Below, piece by piece: positions 37,134 through 46,989 of a DNA stretch of 64,000 nucleotides. The translations under genes and the position numbers were made by a program. Location of the stretch: NCBI RefSeq assembly GCF_002265625.1, contig NZ_NOVE01000011.1, positions 20,918 through 84,917 on the forward strand. The letters are read 5' to 3'. The stretch is from Prevotella sp. 885 (GTDB taxonomy: Bacteria > Bacteroidota > Bacteroidia > Bacteroidales > Bacteroidaceae). How positions within the stretch are numbered: the stretch's first letter is position 1; every line of letters starts with the position of its first letter. The notes beneath the pieces are model-generated. The model saw only the letters and a list, made by a program, of their open reading frames with translations. It made no database searches and was not told where the DNA came from.

Positions 37134-37141
37134 TAACTTTG
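37134..37141 (+). promoter_or_regulatory. -7 promoter box of the SotB-like gene
   Basis: TAACTTTG, a full consensus match, 38 bases before the ATG. It faces away from the M3 promoter. Confidence 0.6.
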
Positions 37142-37179
37142 CCGCCCGAAAAGATTGTTTAAAGAATAGGGATATAAAA

Positions 37180-38406
37180 ATGCAAACTAAGAAAGATTCA
37201 TTTAAGCGATGGTTGCCCCTGATAGGGTTGACCTTCGCCGTCTTTGTGTTTAATACCACCGAATTTATGCCCATCGGACTTCTTTCCGATATTGCTTCCG
37301 ACCTTCATGTCAGCGAAGCGCGTGCCGGCATGCTCATTTCCGTTTATGCCTGGGTGGTGGCGCTGATGTCGCTTCCGCTCATGATTGTGGCGTCTCGCAT
37401 GGAGCTGAAGCGTCTTCTGCTTACCATTATCGGCGTTTTCGTGGTCAGCCATGTGGCTTCCGCCTTGGCTGAGGGCTATTACACGCTTATGCTCTCTCGT
37501 ATTGGCGTGGCTTGTTCGCATGCCATTTTCTGGTCCATAGCTCCACCCCTTGCCGTGCGTACCGTCCCTGACGGTCGTCGTGCGTTGGGTCTTAGCACCA
37601 TAGCCACGGGTTCTTCCGTAGCGATGGTCGTGGGTCTGCCGTTGGGCCGCGTCATCGGACTCTACGTAGGATGGCGTGTCACGTTCTTCAGCATTGCCGT
37701 CATCACAGCCTTCATCTTCTTCTTCATCCTTGCCGTCTTTCCTTGCCTTGAGAGTAGGGGACGTTTCAGCATCAAGCAGTTGCCGTCGCTTCTCCGCAAT
37801 CGTGTTTTGCTCGGCGTATTCCTCCTCTCCGTTCTCTTCGCCACCGCCCATTACTCGGGCTACAGCTACATCGAGCCGTTCCTTGGCAAGATAGCCGGTA
37901 TGTCTCCTGATATGGTTACGCTTACGCTCATTGTCTTCGGCGGAGCTGGTATGTTGGGCAGCATATCCTTCTCCAAGTTCTATATGGCTAACCGTCGTCG
38001 CTTCATCTTCGTCACCACGGCAGCTCCCACCTTATGCCTCCTTCTGCTTCTTGCAGCGTCCGTGAACGTGTGGCTGACCATGCTTCTGTGTGTGGTTTGG
38101 GGCGCTATGGCAACGGCTTTCAACATCGCTTTCCAGGACAATACAATAAGGTTTGCGCCCGAGAACGCCACGTCCATAGGCATGTCCATCTTCTCCGGAC
38201 TCTTCAATCTCGGCATAGGATGTGGCGCTTACGTTGGCGGTCTGGTGGTTTCGCATGCCTCGCTGTCAGACATAGGATATGCTGGCGGACTGATAGGCGT
38301 GCTGATGACCGTATATTGTGTAGCAAGATTCTTCCCGAACATGCGTAAAAGGGAAGCTCTACCGATGACAATATTTGCATTTCTGATGCTCAATACTATG
38401 AGTTGA
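37180..38406 (+). CDS. MFS sugar efflux transporter, SotB-like; C-terminus supplied by a repeat
   Basis: A 408-residue member of the DHA1 branch with twelve membrane helices. The motifs are FNTTEFMPIGLLSDIASDLHVSEARAGMLISVYAW and a helix 4-5 block, ALGLSTIATGSSVAMVVGLPLGRVIG, as in the arabinose/IPTG exporter SotB. It may export sugars. The last fourteen residues (PMTIFAFLMLNTMS) are encoded by the first bases of repeat copy B, so the original stop codon has been lost or replaced; the natural end was probably near residue 394. The next genes on the other strand form the arabinose locus, which would fit a sugar-export role, but it is not part of that operon. Confidence 0.85.
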   Translation: MQTKKDSFKRWLPLIGLTFAVFVFNTTEFMPIGLLSDIASDLHVSEARAGMLISVYAWVVALMSLPLMIVASRMELKRLLLTIIGVFVVSHVASALAEGYYTLMLSRIGVACSHAIFWSIAPPLAVRTVPDGRRALGLSTIATGSSVAMVVGLPLGRVIGLYVGWRVTFFSIAVITAFIFFFILAVFPCLESRGRFSIKQLPSLLRNRVLLGVFLLSVLFATAHYSGYSYIEPFLGKIAGMSPDMVTLTLIVFGGAGMLGSISFSKFYMANRRRFIFVTTAAPTLCLLLLLAASVNVWLTMLLCVVWGAMATAFNIAFQDNTIRFAPENATSIGMSIFSGLFNLGIGCGAYVGGLVVSHASLSDIGYAGGLIGVLMTVYCVARFFPNMRKREALPMTIFAFLMLNTMS

Positions 38407-38758
38407 ACGCACTAAGAAATCTTTGGTGCGAAATTCTTGAATTTTGAGCGTGCAGCGACAATATGCTGACACTCTGTAGATTACACTACTAAGAAGAGAA
38501 ATGTGCAATGAATGACAGAGCTAAACAAGCATCATTGGGTGCAATAGCGCCACTTTTACACTATAATAGTGCCACTTTTATCATACAATAGCGCCACTTT
38601 TACACTCTAATAGTGGCACTATTGTACTGTAAAAGTGGCACTATCGTTAAGAATTGGTGCTGTTTGCACAGCATAACACCATAAAAACAGCTTTTTGATT
38701 CTCTAAAATTGATTTTTATTTTGTAACATCTTTTTACTCTTTGTACGATATTTGCATG
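38368..38758 (+). repeat. 380-bp interspersed repeat, copy B
   Basis: Same orientation and structure as copy A: starts ACAATATTTGCATTTCT, ends TACGATATTTGCATG, with tandem CAATAGCGCCACTTTTA-type units from about 38541, a palindromic centre AATAGTGGCACTATT and the GGTGCTGTTTGCACAGCA block. It is 391 bases, slightly longer than A and C because its first third has diverged. It overlaps the 3' end of the SotB-like gene. Confidence 0.88.
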
Positions 38759-38793
38759 GCGGATATAATTGGGTGGCGCAATGACGAAGCCAA

Positions 38794-38840
38794 TAAAAAA
38801 GGAGTTTTGAATTCCTTGTATTAAAGAATTCAAAACTCCT
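38794..38840 (-). terminator. Terminator of the arabinose operon
   Basis: The arms AGGAGTTTTGAATTC (38800-38814) and GAATTCAAAACTCCT (38826-38840) are perfect over 15 bases with an 11-base loop. On the minus strand the stem is followed by TTTTTTATT. It lies 44 bases after the arabinofuranosidase stop. Confidence 0.88.
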
Positions 38841-38884
38841 AATTCTTAAATTACCAACTAAGAATAATTCGTAATTCCTAAATC

Positions 38885-40861
38885 TTATTTAATCTTATAC
38901 ATTCTGAACGACTTTGCTGGGAGCTTGTCGTTGAGAACTGTCATGTTCTTCTTGCTTACGCAAGTGGCAGTTGTCTCCACGGGACGAATCAGATTGGGGT
39001 TGTCGAGAGTGTTCTCGGCGTCCATATTGTCGCTCTGAAGCGTTGTGGCAGTAGCCGAACGCGAGCCCTTCAGACCGTTAAGATTGAGCGTAACGTCCTG
39101 AGCCTTGTCAGAAGTGTTAGCCACCTTCACGATTATTTCGCCCTTCTTCTTGTCCACCACTGCGCTGGCGAAGAGTCCGTCCTGACCTTCCTGACCAGCC
39201 ACTGACTTACCGTTCATGGTGAGAGGCAGTACGTTGGTGCCCTTGTTGCAGGCATACATCTGCTGAACGTAGTAGCTGATGCTCTTGAACATGCGTGTGT
39301 TGTCATACCAGATCATGTCGGGACGCCACTGCCATCCGTCAACGTGGGCGAACAGCGGAGCGTATGTAGCCATGTCCACAACATCAGCGTTGCGCTCAAG
39401 GTCGGTCATGAAAGCAGCCTCGTAGAGCGAAGTCTCGAAGTGATTCCATTTCTTTCCCTTTCCGTGGCAGGCATATTCGCCGGCGAACACCTTCGGACCC
39501 TTGCGGTCATAGCCCTCATAGCGCAGACCGTGAGAGAGGAACCAATGCTCGTCGCGATAGAAATGCTCGTCCACGAGGTCCGCCTTCAGCTCCTTCATGG
39601 CCTTCCATCCCTTCTCGAACATCTCGCCCTCAGAGTCAGGACCCGATGTGCCGATAAGCTTGATGTTGGGATACTTCGCCTTGATGGCTTTCACGAAGGG
39701 GCGCAGACGCTCATAGTAGAGGTCGTCCCACTGCTCGTTGCCGACAGCGAGAAACTTGAGGTTGAACGGTGCGGGATGTCCCATCTCAGCACGCTTCTTG
39801 CCCCATGTGGTGTTGACGTCGCCGTTGGCAAACTCGATGAGGTCCAGACAGTCCTGAATGTAGGGCTGAAGATCCTTCACTGCCACGTGAGCTGACGGAT
39901 CGTTATGGTTTTGGAACTGACAAGCCATACCCACGTTGAGCACGGGAAGAGGCTCAGCACCGATGTCCTCGGAAAGGAGGAAATACTCATAGAATCCCAG
40001 TCCGTAACTCTGATAATAGTCAGGGAAGAGGCGATAGTTGAACGTTGAGAGCCAACGGTTGCCGTTCAGCGGACGATTCTCCACCGGTCCGATGGAGTTC
40101 TTCCATTGATAGCGCTGGTCCAGCGACGAACCCTCGACGATGCAACCGCCCGGGAAGCGGAATACGCCGGGATGAAGGTCGTAGAGAGCCTGAGCAAGGT
40201 CGCGGCGCATACCGTTCTCGCGGTCTTTGAACGTGTGCTTCGGGAAGAGGCTCACGTGCTCCAGTGCTACGCCGTTCTTGCCCTTCAGCAAGAGGCGGAG
40301 ATTGGCTTTCTGCACGGTCTTGGGCGATTTAAGTATGAGTTCATACTTCTTCCATTCGTTGCCGCTGACCTTCAGTTCGGCAGTGGCAAATTCCTGGTGC
40401 TCCTCCATTGTGCTCTCGTCCACGAGCGACACCTCCACGTTGGCGTCGCCGCTTACAGTCTTAGCCCAAACGGTGAAGCGATATTCCTCGTCCTTCTCGA
40501 TGCCGATGCCGAAGTAGCCTTCGTTCTGCAGACCGGTAGCCGTATCGTTATGGCCGGAATAGTTGAGCACCACGTAATGAGGACAACGCTCGAAGGGTCC
40601 GTCGTTCTTCACTTCAAACTTGCCGAAAGCCTTCCAGCCCATAAGAGCATCAGGAAATTCGAACGAGCGGTTCTTCACCAGCTCGCCGTACAGTCCGCCG
40701 TCGGCAGCATAATTGATATCTTCGAAGAAGATGCCGTACATGGTAGGCTGCACCGCCGCCCCCACCTTCTTGGTGTTCACGTCGAAAGTGTGGGGCTGAG
40801 CGTATGCTCCAAGCAGCGACGAGGCAGCTATGATGCACGACAGAAGTCGTTTCTTGTTCAT
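38885..40861 (-). CDS. GH51 alpha-L-arabinofuranosidase
   Basis: A 658-residue secreted enzyme with a signal peptide (LLSCIIAASSLLGAYA). It has an N-terminal carbohydrate-binding-like beta region (about 60-200) and a (beta/alpha)8 barrel. The acid-base Glu is in FLAVGNEQWDD (about residue 375) and the nucleophile Glu in KVFAGEYACHG (about 467). A C-terminal beta-sandwich closes it (PAKSFRMYKIK). GH51 enzymes release L-arabinose from arabinan or arabinoxylan. It is the last gene of the arabinose operon, 40 bases after transketolase. The signal peptide places it in the periplasm or outside. Confidence 0.93.
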   Translation of the reverse strand: MNKKRLLSCIIAASSLLGAYAQPHTFDVNTKKVGAAVQPTMYGIFFEDINYAADGGLYGELVKNRSFEFPDALMGWKAFGKFEVKNDGPFERCPHYVVLNYSGHNDTATGLQNEGYFGIGIEKDEEYRFTVWAKTVSGDANVEVSLVDESTMEEHQEFATAELKVSGNEWKKYELILKSPKTVQKANLRLLLKGKNGVALEHVSLFPKHTFKDRENGMRRDLAQALYDLHPGVFRFPGGCIVEGSSLDQRYQWKNSIGPVENRPLNGNRWLSTFNYRLFPDYYQSYGLGFYEYFLLSEDIGAEPLPVLNVGMACQFQNHNDPSAHVAVKDLQPYIQDCLDLIEFANGDVNTTWGKKRAEMGHPAPFNLKFLAVGNEQWDDLYYERLRPFVKAIKAKYPNIKLIGTSGPDSEGEMFEKGWKAMKELKADLVDEHFYRDEHWFLSHGLRYEGYDRKGPKVFAGEYACHGKGKKWNHFETSLYEAAFMTDLERNADVVDMATYAPLFAHVDGWQWRPDMIWYDNTRMFKSISYYVQQMYACNKGTNVLPLTMNGKSVAGQEGQDGLFASAVVDKKKGEIIVKVANTSDKAQDVTLNLNGLKGSRSATATTLQSDNMDAENTLDNPNLIRPVETTATCVSKKNMTVLNDKLPAKSFRMYKIK

Positions 40862-40901
40862 ATATTAATGTAAGGTTATCGAACTATATAGTTCAGTAAG
40901 T

Positions 40902-42914
40902 TTAAAGCATTTCCTTCACCTGCTTGTATACATTCTCTGCGGTGAAGCCGAGTTTCTCGTCCAGAACCTTGTAGGGAGCAGAGAAGCCGAAGCTCTCCAT
41001 ACCCCAGATCTTGCCGTTGTCGCCTACAAGACCCTCAAGGTTGACAGGCAGACCAGCTGTGAGACCGAACTTCTTGGCATCCTTCGGCAGCACGCTCTCC
41101 TGATATTCCTTGCTCTGACGACGGAAGAGTCCCTCAGACGGAACGCTCACGATGCGAACCTTTACGCCGTCCTTGCGAAGAAGGGCAGCACCACCGACGA
41201 GAGTGGATACCTCCGAACCGGAAGCAAGCAGAATGACGTCGTAGTCAGCATCCGAACCAGCCACTACGTAAGCGCCCTTGCGAGCCTGCTCGTAGTCGTT
41301 GCCCTCGGGAAGGCTCTCGATGTTCTGACGAGAGAGAACCATAGCAGTAGGTGTAGACATGTTCTCCATTGCCATAGCCCAGCAGACGGTTGTCTCCTCG
41401 GCATCAGCCGGACGGAAGACGCGGACAGAATCCTCACCCTTGTGGTTCTTGAGCTTCTCCATGAGGCGGATCTGAGCTTCCTGCTCCACCGGCTCGTGTG
41501 TAGGTCCGTCCTCACCTACGCGGAATGCGTCGTGAGTCCAGATAAACTTCACGGGAACACCCATAAGTGCAGCCATGCGGACAGCCGGCTTCATATAGTC
41601 AGAGAATACGAAGAAGGTGCCACATGCCGGCACTACACCTCCGTGCAGATACATACCGATGCACATGCAAGCCATAGTAAGCTCCGAAACGCCAGCTTGG
41701 AAGAAGGCTCCGCTGAAGTCGTCCTTTGTAAGGTCGTGTGTCTTCTTGAGGAAGCCGTCGGTCTTGTCAGAGTTAGAGAGGTCGGCTGAAGAGCATACCA
41801 TGTTGGGCACCTGCTCTGCCAGTACGCCGAGGCAAGCTGCAGAAGCGGCACGTGTGGCTGAGCCTGGCTTCTGCTGAACAGCTGTCCAGTCCACCTTGGG
41901 AGCGTTGCCGCTGAACCATTCCTTCAGCTGTGCAGCCTTCTCTGGATTGGCAGCAGCCCATTCTGCCTCGTTCTTGCGACGTGCAGCCACGATGGTCTTC
42001 AGTTCTTCGCGGCGGTTGGCATAGAGCTGCTGAACCTCCGGGAAGATAACGAAAGGATTCTCAGGGTCGCCACCAAGATGCTTGATGGTGTTCTCATACG
42101 ACTTGCCACCGAGAGGAGCACCGTGAGTCTTGATGCTGTGCTCGTAGCTTGAACCGTCCTCCTTCAATGCGCCCTTACCCATGATGGTGCGACCGATGAT
42201 GAGCGTAGGACGCTTCTCTTCAGTCTGAGCCTCTACGAGAGCCTTGCGTATTTCGTCGGGATCGTTGCCGTTGATGGTTGTTACCTTCCAGCCCCAAGCC
42301 TCATACTTGGCAGCTGTGTCTTCCTTCATCACGACGTTACACTCTGTTGAAAGCTGAATCTCGTTAGAGTCGTAGAACATGATGAGGTTGTTGAGGCCGA
42401 GTACGCCAGCCAGACGACCGACACCCTGAGAGATTTCCTCCTCTACGCCACCGTCAGAGATGTAAGCGTAAATCTTGTGCTGCATCGGAGTCTTGCCGAG
42501 GCGAGCCTCAAGGAACTTCTCTGCTACGGCAGCACCTGCTGCGAAGGCATGACCCTGACCGAGCGGACCTGACGAGTTCTCGATGCCACGAACGATGTCG
42601 CGTTCGGGATGGCCCGGTGTGGGCGAACCCCACTGACGGAACTCCTTCAATTCGTCGAGAGTGAACTTGCCCTGCATGGCAAGAGCCGAATAGAGCATGG
42701 CAGACATGTGACCCGGATCAAGATAGAAGCGGTCGCGACCGGTCCATTCAGGATCCTCAGGGTCGTAAACCATGAATTCTGAGAAGAGCACGTTGATGAA
42801 GTCGGCACCGCCCATTGCGCCACCTGGGTGACCAGAGTTGGCTTTCTCCACCATTGATGCAGCCAGTATGCGGATGTTGTCGGCTGCTCTATACATAAGT
42901 TGTTTTGAGTTCAT
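40902..42914 (-). CDS. tkt: Transketolase
   Basis: The 670-residue protein has the thiamine diphosphate enzyme hallmarks: SGHPGGAMGGADFINVL at the N-terminus, GPLGQGHAFAAG, DGGVEEEISQG and the catalytic pyrimidine domain with HGGVVPACGTFFVFSDYMKPA. The segment THDAFRVGEDGPTHEPVEQ has the conserved His of the family. It links xylulose 5-phosphate from arabinose to the pentose phosphate pathway. It lies 10 bases from araB and is probably a locus-dedicated copy; whether a second transketolase exists elsewhere cannot be seen. Confidence 0.95.
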   Translation of the reverse strand: MNSKQLMYRAADNIRILAASMVEKANSGHPGGAMGGADFINVLFSEFMVYDPEDPEWTGRDRFYLDPGHMSAMLYSALAMQGKFTLDELKEFRQWGSPTPGHPERDIVRGIENSSGPLGQGHAFAAGAAVAEKFLEARLGKTPMQHKIYAYISDGGVEEEISQGVGRLAGVLGLNNLIMFYDSNEIQLSTECNVVMKEDTAAKYEAWGWKVTTINGNDPDEIRKALVEAQTEEKRPTLIIGRTIMGKGALKEDGSSYEHSIKTHGAPLGGKSYENTIKHLGGDPENPFVIFPEVQQLYANRREELKTIVAARRKNEAEWAAANPEKAAQLKEWFSGNAPKVDWTAVQQKPGSATRAASAACLGVLAEQVPNMVCSSADLSNSDKTDGFLKKTHDLTKDDFSGAFFQAGVSELTMACMCIGMYLHGGVVPACGTFFVFSDYMKPAVRMAALMGVPVKFIWTHDAFRVGEDGPTHEPVEQEAQIRLMEKLKNHKGEDSVRVFRPADAEETTVCWAMAMENMSTPTAMVLSRQNIESLPEGNDYEQARKGAYVVAGSDADYDVILLASGSEVSTLVGGAALLRKDGVKVRIVSVPSEGLFRRQSKEYQESVLPKDAKKFGLTAGLPVNLEGLVGDNGKIWGMESFGFSAPYKVLDEKLGFTAENVYKQVKEML

Positions 42915-42924
42915 CTTGTTATTG

Positions 42925-44520
42925 TTATTTTTTGTTTGCTACAGCCGCCTGCTCGATGGCAAGACCAGCCTTATAGCTTTCTATATATGTGTCGAATCCA
43001 GCTACTTCCTCAGCAGTTGGTGCAATCTCGACACCCTTGTTGCCTGCGAATACGTGCTTGTCCAGATAGTCGGCGAGCGATTCGTTGTCCTTATTATTAA
43101 CCATATATCCGGCGAGAAGGGCTATACCCCATGCTCCACCTTCTCCTGCAGTCTCCATTACGGAGATAGGAGAGTTGATGGCGGCAGCGAGTATGCGCTG
43201 ACCTACGCCTGGTGTCTTGAACAGACCACCGTGACCGGTTATGCGGTCCACCTCCACATGCTCGTCCTTGAAGAGCACGTCGTTGCCTATCTTCAGTACG
43301 GCTACGGCAGCGTAGAGGTTGGTGCGGATGAAGTTGGCGAGGTTAAACTTGTCGCCCGCTGTGCGTACGAACATCGGACGACCCTCCTGCAGTCCAGTGA
43401 TAGGCTCGCCAGAGAAGTAGTTGTATGCGATGAGTCCGCCGCAGTCGGTGTCGCCTTCGAGAGCGTGATTGTAGAGCTTTGAGAAGACGTCGCCCATATT
43501 TACCTCCACGCCGAGCAGGTTGGCATATTCCTTGAACAGCGATACCCATGCGTTGAGGTCTGACGTACAGTTGTTACAATGTACCATAGCAACTGGGCTT
43601 CCGCAAGGAGTGGTAACCATGTCTATGGCCTCGTAAGGACGGCTAAGTGCCTTTTCGAGCACAATCATCGAGAACGATGATGTACCAGCCGATACGTTAC
43701 CGGTGCGCTTGCGGACAGCGTTGGTTGCCACCATGCCGGTGCCAGCGTCGCCTTCCGGCGGACAGAGCGGAGCGCCAGCCTGCAGATTGCCAGACGGGTC
43801 GAGGAGTTTTGCGCCCTCCTCGGTCAGGTTGCCTGCGTTCTCACCAGCAAGGAGCACCTTGGGAAGGATGTCCAGAATCTTCCATCCGAGGTCCTTTGAT
43901 GCGATGAGGTTGTCAAACTTCTCCACCATTGTGGCGTCATAGTCGTTCGTTGTAGAGTCGATGGGGAGCATGCCTGAAGCGTCGCCGATGCCGAGCACGC
44001 GCTTACCGGTAAGCTTCCAGTGGACATATCCTGCGAGAGTGGTAAGGAAATTGATGTCCTTCACGTGCGACTCGCCGTCGATGATGGCTTCATACACGTG
44101 AGAAATGCTCCAGCGGAGAGGAATGTTAAAGTTGAAGAGCTTCGAAAGCTCGGCTGCTGCCTTGCCCGTATTGGTGTTACGCCATGTACGGAACGGCACC
44201 AGAATCTTCTCGTCTTTGCCGAAAGCCATGTAGCCGTGCATCATGGCGCTGATGCCGATGCCTGCAAGTTCGGTTATCTCTTCATCGTACTGCTCCTTAA
44301 CGTTCTTGCGAAGGTCAGCGTAGCAGTCCTGCAGTCCGTTCCAGATGTCGTCGATGCTGTAAGTCCATATCTTGCCCTCGTAGCGGTTTTCCCACTCGTG
44401 CGCACCCTGTGCTATCGGAGCGTTATGCTCGTCAATAAGCACAGCCTTGATGCGTGTGGAGCCAAACTCGATGCCAAGAACGGCACGACCGGACTTTATT
44501 GTATGTTTTGGATCTGTCAT
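42925..44520 (-). CDS. araB: FGGY family kinase, predicted L-ribulokinase
   Basis: The 531-residue protein has the FGGY N-terminal domain ([19 protein letters not shown], phosphate loop; [14 protein letters not shown]). The C-terminal domain has [16 protein letters not shown] and [19 protein letters not shown], then [15 protein letters not shown]. By sequence alone it could be called a xylulokinase; its place between araA and transketolase makes L-ribulose phosphorylation the likely role. The signature is not that of the Escherichia coli AraB, consistent with a different ribulokinase branch in Bacteroidetes. A 138-base gap with a fold-back repeat separates it from araA. Confidence 0.82.
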   Translation of the reverse strand: MTDPKHTIKSGRAVLGIEFGSTRIKAVLIDEHNAPIAQGAHEWENRYEGKIWTYSIDDIWNGLQDCYADLRKNVKEQYDEEITELAGIGISAMMHGYMAFGKDEKILVPFRTWRNTNTGKAAAELSKLFNFNIPLRWSISHVYEAIIDGESHVKDINFLTTLAGYVHWKLTGKRVLGIGDASGMLPIDSTTNDYDATMVEKFDNLIASKDLGWKILDILPKVLLAGENAGNLTEEGAKLLDPSGNLQAGAPLCPPEGDAGTGMVATNAVRKRTGNVSAGTSSFSMIVLEKALSRPYEAIDMVTTPCGSPVAMVHCNNCTSDLNAWVSLFKEYANLLGVEVNMGDVFSKLYNHALEGDTDCGGLIAYNYFSGEPITGLQEGRPMFVRTAGDKFNLANFIRTNLYAAVAVLKIGNDVLFKDEHVEVDRITGHGGLFKTPGVGQRILAAAINSPISVMETAGEGGAWGIALLAGYMVNNKDNESLADYLDKHVFAGNKGVEIAPTAEEVAGFDTYIESYKAGLAIEQAAVANKK

Positions 44521-44550
44521 TTCTTCTTTGTCTTTTTTCGGTTGAGATTT

Positions 44551-44654
44551 CAGAGTTGAGAATTGAGAGTTATGATATGCTTTATTGCTTATAAATAATT
44601 GTTTAATTTAAATAGTAATCATAATTCTCAACTCTCAATCCTTAACTCTTAACT
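44551..44654. repeat. Fold-back TTGAGAGTT-type intergenic repeat between araA and araB
   Basis: The left arm AGAGTTGAGAATTGAGAGTT followed by ATGAT pairs imperfectly with the right arm (ATCATAATTCTCAACTCTCA, then ATCCTTAACTCT). About 45 AT-rich bases form the loop. It has the same unit as 32731-32857 and 5791-5870. Confidence 0.78.
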
Positions 44655-44658
44655 GATT

Positions 44659-46200
44659 TTATCTCAGAGCCTTGCCCAGCATGTAGTAGATCTCGTTATT
44701 GCGGAGATGCTGCTTGAAGCTGCTGATGGTGGTGTTCTTGTCGATGTTAACGAACTCGATGCCGAGAATCTCGCAGAAATCCTCCCAGTACTCAGCTGTG
44801 ATGTCGTAAGAGAATGCGCTGTGGTGTGTACCGCCGGCGAGAATCCATGCGCCTGCGCCAACCTCGAATGAAGGCTGCGGAACCCAGAGAGCTGAAGCAA
44901 CGGGGAGCTTAGGCATTGCCTTCGGCTCGATGCACTCCACCTCGCTTGCGATAAGACGGAAACGGTTGCCGAGGTCAACTACTGTTGCCTTAACGCCCTT
45001 GCCTGTCTTTGATGTGAAGACGAGGCGTGCGGTCTGTGACTTGCGGATGCCGATGCCGAGGAAGTGAACCTCAAGCTTTGGCTTGTCTGTAGCGATAAGC
45101 GGGCAAACCTCGAGCATGTGGCTCTGGAGGCTTGATGTGCGGTCCTCTGCGAAGTTGAGAGTGTAGTCCTCGAGGAATGAGCAGCCCTTCTCCAAGCCCT
45201 GGTTCATTACCCAGAGTGTGCGATAGAGGCAAGCTGTCTTCCAGTCGCCCTCTGCACCGAAGCCATAGCCCTCTGCCATGAGGCGCTGTGAAGCGAGACC
45301 CGGAATCTGGTCGAAGCCGCAGAAGTTAGGATCGTTTACGTCAGCATCGCCGAGGTCGTCGAAGTTGGTGGTGAATGCAAGGGCGTTCTCGTCCTTCAGT
45401 ACGCGACGGAGAGCAATCTCAGCCTTTGCAGAGTTCTTCACCTTCTCCCAATATACTTCCTCACCAGACTCGTCAATCTTGATGGTGTATTCCTTCTTGT
45501 ATTCCTCAACGAGAGCGTCAGCCTCTGCGTCTGTCACCTTCTTGAAGTAGTCCATGAGTGAAGAAACTGGATAGTAGTCAACATGATATCCCATGCGCTG
45601 CTCGAACTCCACGCGGTCGCCGTCGGTAACGGCTACGTTGTTCATGTTCATACCGAACATGAGGCAGCGTACATTGTGGGCGTCAGCTACACCGGCAGCT
45701 ACACGTGCCCATGTGGCAATCTGCTTCTGAGCAGCCTCGCTCTTCCAGTAGCCTACAACCACCTTTCTCGGAACACGCATACGTGTGCAGATGTGTCCGA
45801 ACTCGATATCGCCGTGAGCAGACTGGTTGAGGTTCATGAAGTCCATATCTATAGTCTCCCAAGGGAGTTCTGCATTATACTGTGTATGGAAGTGGAGGAG
45901 CGGCTTCTTGAGAGCCTGCAGACCCTTAATCCACATCTTGGCAGGTGAGAAGGTGTGCATCCATGTGATGATACCGACGCACTTCTTGTCATTGTTGGCA
46001 GCCTTCATCACGGTCTCCACCTCAACCGAAGAGTTGGCTGTACCCTTATACACCACCTTGATTGGGATGATGCCGCTGTTGTTGAGTCCCTCAACCATAT
46101 CCTTTGAGTGACCGTCTACTATCTTAACTGTCTCGCCTCCGTAAAGAAGCTGTGCACCAGTTACAAACCAAATCTCGAAATTGTCAAATGCCTTAATCAT
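44659..46200 (-). CDS. araA: L-arabinose isomerase
   Basis: The 513-residue protein fits AraA throughout: FEIWFVTGAQLLYGGETV at the start, IITWMHTFSPAKMWI, LLHFHTQYNAELPW, a core FGAEGDWKTACLYRTLW (with the catalytic Glu in EGDWK) and the C-terminal GGTHHSAFSYDI. It converts L-arabinose to L-ribulose with a metal ion, probably manganese. Length is normal. It follows araD after 51 bases in the operon. Confidence 0.96.
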   Translation of the reverse strand: MIKAFDNFEIWFVTGAQLLYGGETVKIVDGHSKDMVEGLNNSGIIPIKVVYKGTANSSVEVETVMKAANNDKKCVGIITWMHTFSPAKMWIKGLQALKKPLLHFHTQYNAELPWETIDMDFMNLNQSAHGDIEFGHICTRMRVPRKVVVGYWKSEAAQKQIATWARVAAGVADAHNVRCLMFGMNMNNVAVTDGDRVEFEQRMGYHVDYYPVSSLMDYFKKVTDAEADALVEEYKKEYTIKIDESGEEVYWEKVKNSAKAEIALRRVLKDENALAFTTNFDDLGDADVNDPNFCGFDQIPGLASQRLMAEGYGFGAEGDWKTACLYRTLWVMNQGLEKGCSFLEDYTLNFAEDRTSSLQSHMLEVCPLIATDKPKLEVHFLGIGIRKSQTARLVFTSKTGKGVKATVVDLGNRFRLIASEVECIEPKAMPKLPVASALWVPQPSFEVGAGAWILAGGTHHSAFSYDITAEYWEDFCEILGIEFVNIDKNTTISSFKQHLRNNEIYYMLGKALR

Positions 46201-46251
46201 ATTTTTAGTTATTATTTTTTAGTTGTTGTTTATTATTTGTTAGGGTAATTC

Positions 46252-46962
46252 TTACTTCTTCTTTTTCTGTCCGTAGTAAGCGTTGGGACCGTGCTTGCGG
46301 CTGAAATGCTTCTCCACGAGCAACGGGTTCATTGTGGTATTGGGATTGACAGAGAACGACACGAATGCCATCTTTGCCACCTGCTCCATAACCACAGCGT
46401 TATATACGGCGTTGTCGGCGTCTGTGCCCCAAGAGAAAGGACCGTGGTTCTTCACCAGAACGCCCGGAGTGTGGTCAGGATTGATGTTGTTGTCCTGGAA
46501 TTTCTTTACTATCACGTTGCCGGTCTCCAGCTCATAGTTGCCCTTAACCTCAGCCTCAGTCATGTCGGGAGTGCAGGGAATGGAGTCGTGGAAGTAGTCG
46601 GCGTGTGTGGTGCCGATGTTGGGGATGTCCTTGCCGGCCTGTGCCCAGGCTGTAGCGTAGGTTGAGTGTGTGTGAACCACACCGCCCACGTTAGGGAATG
46701 CGCGGTAGATGGCGAGGTGTGTGGGAGTGTCTGACGACGGGTTGAGGTCGCCCTCCACCACTTTGCCTGTCTCAAGGTCCACTACCACCATGTCATTTAC
46801 GGTCATCTTGTCGTAGCTTACGCCCGAAGGCTTGATAACCACCAGTCCGCTTTCGCGGTCGATGCCTGACACGTTACCCCATGTGAATATCACGAGGTTG
46901 TGCTTCACCAAGTCAAGATTGGCTTGAAACACTTTTTCTTTGAGTGCGCTTAAATCTTTCAT
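46252..46962 (-). CDS. araD: L-ribulose-5-phosphate 4-epimerase
   Basis: The 236-residue protein has the class II aldolase-like epimerase features: [28 protein letters not shown], the substrate loop [16 protein letters not shown] and the zinc ligands [14 protein letters not shown] (HTH, about residues 95-97), with a third His in KNHGPFSWG (about 169). It forms D-xylulose 5-phosphate from L-ribulose 5-phosphate. Spacing is 27 bases after the regulator and 51 before araA. The C-terminus ends in a Lys-rich tail. Confidence 0.95.
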   Translation of the reverse strand: MKDLSALKEKVFQANLDLVKHNLVIFTWGNVSGIDRESGLVVIKPSGVSYDKMTVNDMVVVDLETGKVVEGDLNPSSDTPTHLAIYRAFPNVGGVVHTHSTYATAWAQAGKDIPNIGTTHADYFHDSIPCTPDMTEAEVKGNYELETGNVIVKKFQDNNINPDHTPGVLVKNHGPFSWGTDADNAVYNAVVMEQVAKMAFVSFSVNPNTTMNPLLVEKHFSRKHGPNAYYGQKKKK

Positions 46963-46989
46963 TTCTCTATGTAATGATTTGATTCTTTT

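Noticed and set aside
42925..44520. Naming the FGGY kinase xylulokinase
   Set aside because: The sequence alone allows it, but the position between araA, araD and transketolase makes ribulokinase the better call; no xylose isomerase is present.
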